This document shows positions 37,201 through 49,500 of a DNA stretch of 64,000 nt, piece after piece. Every line of letters begins with the position of its first letter. Within the stretch, counting starts at the first letter, position 1. Source of the stretch: Diadema setosum (Eukaryota > Echinodermata > Echinoidea > Diadematoida > Diadematidae). The stretch covers positions 12,506,913 to 12,570,912 of the forward strand of contig NC_092685.1 in NCBI RefSeq assembly GCF_964275005.1, written 5' to 3'. The notes beneath the pieces are model-generated. The model ran no database searches. It saw nothing but the letters and a program-made list of their open reading frames with translations, and was not told the origin of the DNA. The translations under genes were made by a program, and so were the position numbers.

Positions 37201-40200
37201 TGATGGACTTTGATTCAGATGGTTCTGCTGAGACAAATTGGTGAAAAAGAAGAAAAAAATGTGGCATACATACAGTACTGCATGAAAAGTTAATAGAGTG
37301 ATGCACCTTTTTCACATGGAATGTCTCAACATGCATCGAGACAATTATCTCTCATATAGATGTTTTCTGAAACACAGATTGCTAGTTTGATTTGATAGGA
37401 TTTCTACATACTTACCGTACATTTGCAATGTTTTGTTGTCATGAAGCTCAAAAACATAAATTATAACAATCAGACTATGCCCATCACAGAAATTCTCAGT
37501 GTACAGCTGTAGCTGTATATTTTAATAGAGATGCAGGGACACATTTCAAATACATTCTTCATGATTTTAATCCTGTCATATTCTTTACAGGCACGGTACA
37601 TTCATCCTACCCTTGGCCTATGATACCTTGTATGGAGTGGATGCCATAGTATCAAATATCCTACAGTGAGTAGAAATTTTGTGGTACTATTTGATTTTAA
37701 GTTGTGTTGCTATGAAAGTGGAGTTTTGATGATTTTATATCAAGCAATTTTAGTCGTGACTAGTATTTGTTCCATATCAAGTACACTTTTCAATTTTTTT
37801 TTTTTTTAGCCTGTGCTCGTGTGTTTGTGTAAAGGCAATGCAATATTGATGATAATTATTCTCTTCGTTATATTGCAATGCAGGGGATATGCTCAAACAT
37901 GAAGATTGGTTGCCATAATTCTTAAGTTTTTGCTGTGTCTGATAATGAGGGGATATCAAAATATATTGCCCAAACTGCTGCTATTTGGCAGGAGTAAAAG
38001 ATGAATAGAAGGTAATATCTCAGCTGTTGCATTATCTTACAAAAATGTTTGACGTATACTGTTCATTTGCATAACATTCACTTTATTGTGGGCTAATTCA
38101 TGGGGGAACAAAAAATCAATGCCATGGAGAAGACGGCAAGAGCCTAGTTGCAATTTTCCATTTTTGCTTACAGTAATTTCAAGGTTCATATTGTATGTTT
38201 GCAATGAAAGCTATTTGGAGATAGTGCCTATAGCATGATAGGCATGATGAAGTTCCATGTGCTATTTGGGGATTCTGCTATATAAGATGAAAATTAGCCT
38301 GCAATTTTTTCCATCTCTTTGCATCCATGTCTGCAGTCTCGTCCTTATCTTTGATGTGCCGATCGCTTCTGAAAGATCTGAATTTCAAGATCTCCTGGAG
38401 TCCCAGAAAGGCCGACGTGATGTCATCTTGGGATTTGTGCCTGCCATTGGCATTACAGGTATTTGGCTTATCTTCTGTCTTTTGAGGAGAGGGTGAATAT
38501 GTTTTGTGTTATGCAAATGAGAACTTGACCTACTGTATGTCAGTGAAATGAAGATTCCAGAGAAAAAGAAAGAAAACAGAGGTCTGTCAACATTCTCATA
38601 ACTTACTTTCCTGTCTGCTAGAGGGAATTTTTTATTACCTCCGCCAAAGAAGGAGGAGGTTAAGTGATCATCGGCATTGGTTTGTCTGTTTGCAAAATAA
38701 ATCAAAAAGTTAATGAAACTTGCATGAAAAAGTTGATATTGACACAAGGAACACCTCATTCAATTTTGGTAGTGATCTGGAAATTTTTATGGATTTTTGA
38801 AGGATTTTTCATCTTTTGGCATGTAAGGTCAACGAACTTGGGGTTCAAACTGCGCATGTACTGAAGGTTTACATATGCGCACAAAAGCGCATGCTCTGCT
38901 CAGGCAAGGCACCTTGCAATGACGTAAACAAAAGGCTTCTATTTTTGGGAAATTGCATGCGCGTAAGGGTGGAAATGAGTTGCTTGCTTGGCGTAGGTCT
39001 GTGCTCTCTGCGTGCTTTTCTAGTTTGTTTATTTCATTGAATATGGTCATATCAATGGACCCATCTCTTACCAGAAATATGAGGACTTATTCAAAAACAG
39101 AGCAGCTGCAGAGGGCATCTCCCATCTCAAGTAACCTTTGGAAAAGCTCATAAACAGGATAGCCGTAATCCATGGGATTATTTCTATAGATTCTGCCGGG
39201 TTATATGTCACGTTGATGATGGAATACCAATAATTCTCTTACCGATCTGAATCAATCATTTCCATTTTTGTGTTTGTTCGATCCGACACCAGCTGACAGG
39301 GCCTTCACCGAAGTGGCCTTTGCCTACAGACACAAGTACAAATTCATTGCGACAACCAGGAAGGATCTGATAGCTGACATTGATGGCAGGTACAAAAACA
39401 AAGATGCAAGTGGAATTTTAGAACAATGATAATAAGGACAAACAATAACAAAGTAATTTGAAATGACTGTGTAGGCAATAGTGAAAATAATGGTTTGTGT
39501 TGTTTCTAATGAAAGTAATGATAGTTTGTATGATGATAATGAGAAGAATGTGACATTGTAATATTGTACATATGTTGTATCTGCTTCTCCTACAGAAGAT
39601 TATTCATAATGTTTGTACAGTCATCTTTATCCTGGCAGTGGCATCATCCTAGAAAAACATAGTGAAATCCCATGAATCTAGTTGATTAAGTATTTTCAAT
39701 ATTTTACCCTCCCCCTGAAAAAACAAAACAAAATACCATCCTGAAGTTTGTCACCAAAACAAAAATTTTGATTAATGGCATGACTATTGTATCTCATTCC
39801 ATATTCAATCATTCTTGCCAAAACAAGACAACAAAACAAAAATGTACTGATCTACACAAAATAACTCAATGTTGATTATGCAAATGTTCTATGCATTTAA
39901 AACCTATGTTTATCTGTGGGCTTTGTCAATTTCAGAATTCAAATTTAGAAAACAAAACAATTTGATGCCATGGAAGGACACCAACATACACTTAAAAATT
40001 TAGAAGATGTACATTCATCTTTTATCAATTTACAATGTACAATTTGCATATCCTGTTTAAAGTTAATATTTTCTTATCAAGAATGTTTCTTTGTTTGAAA
40101 ATATTTAAGTTCAGAATTAGGTAATATGAGTTTTTGTTCTATAGCAACATTTCCCAAAGGAAATTCAACACATGACCATACAAAAATAGAACACTTGTAA

Positions 40201-43200
40201 CAGAAACCTTAGGGTTTGTAATTATTGCTATGTTGGGCAATGTGGCTTGTATTATTATTAAAGACAGCGGTTCTTCTTCTGTACTGTAATGATACTTCAT
40301 CTCTTTCTCTATCTCAGGATACCCAGCTTGTCTCGAGCTCCAGTCTCCGCAGTATTTGTTTTGCACTGCAGTACAGCGGCCCCCAGAGAGCCCTGTGCCC
40401 AGGCCAGATACCAAGGGCCCATCAGCACAGAGGGACTCGTCATGCTGATGAAGACGTTGGCTCTCCCATTTGTGGTATGTACTCTGGGTATTGATACAGT
40501 ATTGATCTCACTTCTCATGCATTAGTAAAATCTAGAATGTTTCCGCAAAAGATAAAAAATGATTGCGGACAAGATATTAATTGGTAATATCACAAGACTC
40601 TCAATCACGTCCAGGAATATTAAGGACAATATTTTGATAGTGAGGTGTAGTGGATAAATATGTTTAGAAACATATGAAGGAATGGCTAGATGCATACAGT
40701 GAATGTATGAGTATGTGATTAAATGAATGAATGAATGAATGAATGAATGGATCGATCGATCGATCGATCGATCGATCGATCAATCAATCAATCAATGTAT
40801 GTTTGAATGAATGTAGGCATGAATGAATGAGATAGAACACAGGAATAAATGAAGTTCTTGATGGAATAATCAAATGTGTGATAAAACTGAAGATTGAGGA
40901 AAGACAGTGAGTGTAGGTGTGTGTATTTGGGTATTAAAGGAAGAGTCAATTATTTGCCTTCCATGCAGCTTTACAGTATGTGAACTTGTCTGTCCTCCAA
41001 GCATGTCATACTAGAAGATTATGCGTCAAACACATATCTTGCAGAGTCTGAGAAAACCAGAACTGAAAGCAATCTTCAGTCTGACAACACACAATAATAG
41101 GAGATTTTTGCATAGTAGTCACTTGAAATGTCACAGGGGAATTAATCTCGAGTATTATCTATGTGAATGTGCAATGCTAAATTCTTTGTCATTTCTGGGG
41201 CAGTGTTTGACCCTATTACATGGTTTGTTATGATTCTATTTTGTAAAGGTTGATATGACAGGGAAGGAAGAAGGAGACCCATTTCAGGAGCAAGGCATTG
41301 CAGCCTTGTATGCAGTCACTGATCCAGCCAATCACAAGCAAGCATTATCCATCGTCATGGAGACAGTGCCTTCGTTCAGGGGGAGCCTTGGATTTGTGGT
41401 CATCAACAGGTTAGCTACATGAGATCAGTTGCCATTGTAGAATAGTAAGGCTACTTAACTAAAGCTTTCCTCACATTGAACATTTCTATTTTATTACTGA
41501 AAAAGAATTCTGTCCAAAAATTATTCATGTTTTTCGAAAGGTATGCCTTAATAAAGACACTGTTTAACACTGACATGGCTCAATTGAATTACAAAATGAA
41601 CTTTGCTGACTCAGCTGCATAAAGATGTTCAATGGAAAAAAAAAAAGAAAATACTCGAGGAAACAAGTTTTGAAAATTATGCTGTCAATATCACTCTGCT
41701 CATGAACCGTTCTGGAATGGTGAATTGTAATACAGAAGGATGAGCAGAATTCAATTATGTGAATAACAATAAGCTAGTCCTCTTAATGTTTGGATAGTTT
41801 ATGATGTGATTGAACTGACACATGTACACAAGTGTACGTACATGGAACAAGATGTATCAAGTTTTGTGTATGTTTTTTAGAATTGTTTGATTTGTTTTAC
41901 ATTTGTGTGAGTACTCATTTTCTCAGATTGCTCCAAATATTTTTTTTTCTGTCAATATTCTTTGTGATCAGAAAAGATACATTGGTTGTCACTGAGTGTA
42001 TCAAAGATTTTGGGCTTACATGGTGAAATGTCTAACATCACTCAATTCAATGTTTTTTGGAATTGATATTTTGTGCATTAACCCTGGAGTTGATTTGAAG
42101 TCTTGGAGGCAAAATGTTACCTAAATTGAATAAACTGAAGTAACGTTCCTTTATGGTGTGAAATAAAGAAAACAGCAACAACACCAAATCTGGTGTGATG
42201 AAGTGAAATAAAGATCTGAAACTTATAGCTAGAGAGGACGAATAATGAATTGATGTAGATCTGCCATGTAGGGAGTCCTGAAATGATTTCTGCATGTTTC
42301 TTACTCCACAGGGATGATGTCACTGATGATATCTTGTTGATGGCTGATACAAAATGTATCCCAGCATGCTTTGTTCTTCGGGGAATCAAGGAGGTAACTT
42401 TTTTTTTTTTTTTACATGTTCAGAGCTGCCAACTATTTTTTTTTTTTCAAATTACTATGTTTTTACTTCATCAAACATAATAAAATGTATTTTTTGATAT
42501 GAAAATATGTGATGTATTTTCTGAAATAGAATGCGTAGTATCTAATGCCTTTAAAGGGGATGGCTAGTAACCGATCAGTGGGAATCAGTGGGAATGCTGA
42601 GGGATGATTGTTCCAATCCTTTTGGGATTCATTTAAGAGTACATTATATATCTACTGTTGTGCGAAAATTATTTGCTTCAGAACGGTCTCATATTCAAGT
42701 AATGTGCAGATTAATGCCCCGTCACTGACCAGGGACGCTAATCTGGAAACATTAAACTGCACATTACTTGAATATGAGACCATTCTGAAGCAAATAATTT
42801 TCACACAACAATAGATATATAATGTACTCTTAAATGAATCCCGCAAGGATTGGAACAATCATCCTCCAGCATTCCCACTGATTCCCACTGATCAGTTACT
42901 AGCCATCCCCTTTAAACCAACTTATGGATTTTGCTCTCCGAATATGAGTTTTTTTTTTTCCCCATGTCCATTGGTATGATTTTATATCTGCAGAGGTGGG
43001 CACCCCTGCATATCTCATGTGATGGCATTTGTTGTCAAGCATGTCGACACTCTAAAGTATGATTTGTGTAAGTTTGATATGTAAGTATGATTTGACATAA
43101 AGAGAGACTCATCTTGTATTTTTGCCATTGTTATATTAGAAGAATCCATAACTTCATTTTGATATAATGAAATAAAAATTATATATTTTCAATACCTCAA

Positions 43201-46200
43201 ATGAATTACAAAAACTTCTTGCGGTGGAATATATAATGGTATGACTGCTCTTAACCTGCTGAAGACTAGTCAAAGAGTATACTCTGGGTAGGTACATGTA
43301 TCTATGGCAAATGTGTGAATATAGCTTATCAGTTCATCCTCTATGGGTGGAAAAGTAGGTTGCTGCTGAATTTTGACGCAAGCATTTGTCATGTTCATTG
43401 ATTTCCGAGAGTAGCATGCCTTTGGTGAGCACATCCATGATGCCTTGGAACTGAAAAACTTTGTAGAGACCAACATTCATCTGGCATTCAGTTACCATGA
43501 CAACCAAGACCAAGCCGAGGAGGATGGTAGCAATGCATATGGAGGGTATGACGATGAAGATCAACCACCAAGTGAGCTTTTACTTTGAATATTCCTTTTG
43601 CTAAGAGATAAATCTTCATAAAGGCTGGAATCAATTTGATATTTTTGTCCCTCTAATGATCCGTTTTGTATGAAGTGTCAAGTTTAGATGCTGTACAGTT
43701 TTATCGGACTGAAATAGACTCCCAGCTTATTTATCACATTCATGTAAAGGTGCTAACACCTAGATCCACTACAGTAGACCTGTTTCTGCTTTTAATGTGA
43801 AACTGGCAGCACAAAGTAGTGCCTTATATTGGATAATGATTCATAGAAAACATAACCCTTCACTGTGTATGAAAGAGAAGTGATTGGCAGATGAATCGAT
43901 CTTCATTTACTGCCTACTGTAGTACGTTCTGAAAACCATGACTAGAACAGGCCTGTTTGAATAGAATAACCAATCACAGAATAGATGCACTGAAGCAAAT
44001 TACAGTACCAATCCTATGTATAGACTTGCAGGTTGGCCAAAAGAAGTCCATAATCAAGCAATGGTCTTCTTTGAATTTGACTTTCCGCAGTACCCTGTTG
44101 AGGGAGTGTTTTCTAAAGTGTCACAGGAACCTCATAATTATATATTCCAAGTCGGGCTAACCTTCCCAATACATAATCTCCCTACAATACTGTCCCTTCA
44201 AGTGTTAAAGGAAGATAGTATAAGAAGTACAGCTCAGCAATGTCATTAGGATAGGAAGATAATTTTATGTTGTTTCATTATTCTGTGAAGATAGTCCTGA
44301 ATTGATGCCTGGAGGGTTTGCATGTAACTTGTACTGATTTCTCTGAAATGACCAGTCCAAGAGCAGCAGGATGACCATGTCCAGGCAGCCACTGTCCACC
44401 TCAGACTGGCCCTCCAGCCCCCAGAGTCTCCCATACCTTCCTTGACCGATGTCACCTTCCCTTCATTCACTGGCAAGTCGCAACTGACCAGTGTGCTATT
44501 TACCATGAAGTGTAAGTGGCAAGAATATAGCACATTTACGATGTTGAAAATGAGGATCACAATTTCAACAAGCATTATTTGTGATAAATCTGAAGATTAA
44601 TAGAAAATTAGTAATGATGTTTTTGTTATCAACATTATTTTTATTGATATCACTGTTGTTATGATCACTCCAAGCATAATTTTTGTGCAGTGTTGCAAAG
44701 CAAGGTGCATTCTTGGTGTGGTGAAAGTCACTGCTGGTATAGCTTTAGTGAAAACAAACAGCTGGCCTGTACAATACATGTAAGGAACTGGAGTGTGAAT
44801 TGGTGTGAATGCTGGGCGTGCACGACAGATAGTGTACGGATCTATGCGGTGATACAGACGATATGGCATCGGCATTCAAAATCCTTGATGTACCATTCTT
44901 TTATCATTAACATTTCTTGTGGCCATCAGCAATGTTAAGATGGACCATGTCTGACAGTTTAAAAGCCAATTATTGAAGAAAAGTAGATAGTTTCATCTCA
45001 AAAATATGCTGATCTTGCACTAATCAATGGTTTGTTTTCACTCCGGCAGCTGCTTAATGCCCGAATGTCTGACCACGAAAATAGAATAATCAGTTCACTA
45101 ACTTTCTGTATGTGACTGTGTATGTATTCTAGCAGTACTGATGTGCCTACAATCAATTCTGTGTTTGCAGGGAATCCTCGAAGCCTCGCATTTTTGCAGT
45201 CTTTTGAGTCTGCATCCCAGAGCATCATCTCCATGTTTCCAGAGGAAGGCCAGGACACCCCTCTGGCAAGAGTGGAATGTTCCAGCTGGCCAGATGTGTG
45301 TGACAAGAGCAATGTAACAGTCTATCCCACTGTCAAGATGTACAAGGAGAGGTCTGACATTGCAACTTATGGAGGGATTCTGGATGAAGGAAATTTCCTG
45401 AAGAGTTACATATTGTGAGTTTATGAACTTTCATTTCAGTGTACCTCCTTATTTTTGCATCAGTAGGTAGGAGATATTTTAATTTTGAATAGTTTCTTTA
45501 AGCTTTGCTCTGAGAAAGATATCTGCCTGTGGCTTCCATTGTACCATAACTAGCATTGTGTGATCATAGATTTCTCTATTAAACTCATTGATTCTTGTAT
45601 CTGTGATGAAATCGTGTATTAATGTTTTTGTGTGGAAACAGACAGAAATAGAAATGCTGTGCAAGTTGAATATAGGAAGGATGTACCTCTAAAAAATATG
45701 TCTGCATCATCAGCTGCAAAGTAATGACGGTACCGATAAGTTCCTCAAATTATGCAACAAGTTGATGTGCTCTCCTCTGTGTCCTGATGACTTGATACCT
45801 TCTACAGGCACAAACTTCCTAACCCAGTGGAGCTCCAAGGCGCTAAAGATGTTGATGCCTTCACCATGGGAGTTCTACCTGATCCCTGGGTGAAGGACCA
45901 CCTCCCTGGAGAAGTCGTGGCGATCATTCCAGATGACCACAGCAAAGGTCAGTCATTTCTGTGAATAATCAAGACACAGGGATAAATCAGATCATGAAGG
46001 TGATGGCCTTAATTTGCAGAGGGGTATCGTCGCAGTTACATGTAGTGGTTGGAGGTCATACCTACCACGCTAAGGAGAAACGTAGTGGCAGTTGAGAAGG
46101 CTGCCATAGCATTTTTGTATATTCAGCTTATTAACTAGTGAAGAACTGATCCAAGCATTGCAAGTATATATTGAGCATTATTGTTTATGTGCTTATGTCA

Positions 46201-46512
46201 TGGTATTATGAATTCAGGGATTATACTTAGTTTATGTACATATTTATTTGTTTATATATTTATATTTATTCATATGTAAGCTTCATTCCATCTGTTCTTT
46301 GTATTTTTTTTTCCTCAATCAGAATTATCTGTCTTCAGACAAGTGGCACAAGAATTAGCTGGGGAATTCCTGCTTGGTCTGTGTACTTCAAAGTGTGCCC
46401 AAGAAATGTAAGTGCTCTACACTTCTCATTCCCAGGCTGATTTGCATGATTGGTGTCATTTACTAAGTGCTGTTGTTGTGATTTGTTTGGCTCCCCCCCC
46501 CCCCCCCCCGCC

Positions 46513-46545
<33 letters not shown>

Positions 46546-49500
46546 GTTCTACTAGATATTCATGTATCATGCATTTATCCAAAGGGTATTCTTTGTAAAG
46601 CAGTCATTACTATATGTTTGTAGTTTTTTTTTTATATATTCTATAACATGGACAGCTTCTGTTTAGAGTATTCAAAATGTCTCTACAAAGTATTAAAAGA
46701 GACTGATAGTTTATTTTGATAATTGTATTGATACTATTTAAAAGCGACTGATTGTTCATTTTCCTAATTGTATTGATGCCCATTTGTATCTTTTTTTAGT
46801 CACTTCTGTAAGATTTCTGTCGGTATTGGAAAAAGTTATTTGATTTTATAATGAAAATGACAATTGTAAGTATATGTAAAAGGCTGTATCCACCCTAAGT
46901 ATATGTAGGTGCTCAAAGTGTAGTAACATTTTGAATATTCAGATTATGCAACAGAATCTGGAACTGGTCCTGGGTGATGTCTTATTGATGGATGCTATGT
47001 AAAAGATAGAGGGAGAAATAATGCCGGACAAGCATATTTTGTACAGTTGTTCAATAAATCCATTTCCCTATAATGTTTTGATATCAAAGTTCAGTGACTC
47101 GTATCAATGTTCAGTAGCTTGTATCAGTTGCATGAGAGGGGTGACATTAAGTATGCACTTTACTCTGCCCACCTTGGCGATGCGAGTCAGAAATCTCTCA
47201 ATCACTTTCCGTCGCATGTCAGGCTAGAGATCGGTGGGATGGACAAGCCGACTCCACCGTCTGTCGTCGTTGAGAAGTGGAACGACCCCAACAACCCAAG
47301 GACAAGCTTTGACGAGGAGTACACTCCTGAGAAACTGGGAGCTTTTATACGCCGAGCCAGCATGCCCATTCTGGTGAGATAATCGTCATAGTAAAGTGAT
47401 CTGCCCCCAACCCCCCCCCCCCCCCCCCAAAAAAAAAAAAAAAGAAAAGAAAAGGAAGGAAGAAAAAGAAAACAAGATAAAATGAAAACCTTCAAAGAAA
47501 ATGGATTCAAGTTTGCCAGAATCATTTAAAGAAATGGATAGATTAAAAAAAGAAATCATGTTGTTTTGAAGCACTCACAGCAGTTTATGTACCATTCTCA
47601 TGAAATCACATTAGGCAGGCATTGTGGCATAATCAGCTATGCAAACCTAGATGCATAAGTGTCAGCATATAGTGACTGGTTTTTTTTTTCTCTCTCTCTC
47701 ATTTTTGGTCACAAAGATTATTTCCGTGACAGTAACACAATGGCTTTTCAGCAGTGTGTGCTTGTAGTTTCTTTAGGCAGGCAATCAACATTGTATTCTT
47801 TTCTAGTAGACATTCCATAATCATTACAGTTTTGACGACATCAGTCAGGTGGCACATATTGCCAACTTATAATGACTACATTTTAAGACAATTTGTAGTG
47901 CATAGCCAATGAATTGTAGAAATTTAACAATAATCTGATACTTGACACCTTTATAAACCACCTAAAGTGCTAACCCAAAACTAGTTAAAAAATTACGTCA
48001 CCCTGCACCCATTGATAAGGTGGATGACATTGTGTCAAACATTCATTATTGTACTCTCTTTGTCAATTTCTGATTGCCTTAGTATTTGTATTTCATTATG
48101 TAACTCACATTGGTATGATTATTTCTCATGATCCAGTGAGTCAGTCACCACTAGTGTTGATGTAAGCATTCCTCTCATATTATGGGAGTTGACACGATGG
48201 GTCAAACGCTCTGTTGTCCAGAAATAATTCCATTACACATTGGTTTTAGTGTGTCTACGTGGAATAAGATAGATGTTTGTAATAGGGACAGATTCAGGAC
48301 AGTGGGACTGTTTTAATTGTGCAGAAACTACAGCGACTTGTACTCTTATTTTGTTTGGTTTTGTTTTCTTCTTTTTCTTTATGTCCACATCCCAGCCTGA
48401 GCTAACTGCGGCGAGCATGCCAACCTACATGGCTGAAGGGAAACCTTTTGCCATCCTCTTCAATACCGGCGATGATGTCTCCCGAGAAGCCATGCAGTCT
48501 CTTCTGAAGTTGGCGCAGGGTGAAATCCGTCAGCACTACGTCCTGTGCCAGATGGACAGGTGATTGATTGATTGGCATCTGTTTGTCGGCAGATTTCTTT
48601 GTATCACATGATTTCTCTATCACCACTATAATCTCGCGCTTCTTTCCTCGTTTTCTGGTTTTGTCTTCAATGTTCCATATGAAGACTTGGAAAACATCTG
48701 CATAATATTGATGGTACTATCATATTTTTACGAGTCATGAAAAAAACTCAGCAGATAGATGAATTGCTGAATCAAAACTAGAAAAGCACTCAGAGAGTGC
48801 AGACCTCTGCCTAGCAGCTTATTTCCACCCATACACACGTGCTGAAAATTGCCCAATTTCCAATGATAACGTAAAAAAAAGAATAAGTAAGCTACATGTA
48901 AATGTTTACCTCATCAGCTTCCTGCTACATGACATATTGAGCAGAGCATGTGCTTCAGTGCGCGTATGCAAACCTTAAATACATGCAGCTTGAACTCCCA
49001 AGTTCATTGACCCTATATGCCAACAAATTTAAAATCCTTCAAAAATTCATAAAAATTCCTGGATCACTACCGAAATTTGATTTTCTATTCCTTGTGTCAT
49101 TATCAACTTTTAGTGTAAGTTTCATTCAAATCCGTTCCCAACTTTTTGAGTTATTTTGCACACACACAAACAAACAAATGCCGACAAAAACATAACCTCC
49201 TTTGTGGAGGTAATAATAAGAAATGATTAGATATAAGTGTGGTCCTCTCTCTCTCTCTCTCTCTCTCTCCACTTTCTCCTCTCAAGCTCTGATGAAGGTG
49301 CACTTGGTTCCAAGACTCTGGTTACTTATGGTCTGCTGCCAACACCTGATCAAGCCATGGTGGTCATCCTTGACCGTGTGGCCGGAGAGGTCTGTAGCTT
49401 CCCACAGGGTTCAGACCCCAGAGAGAGGTCTATCAAGGCTTGGCTGTTAGCCTCCCTCCAAGGCAACAGGGAATGCTCCGAGTATAGGCGTAGGTGTTTC

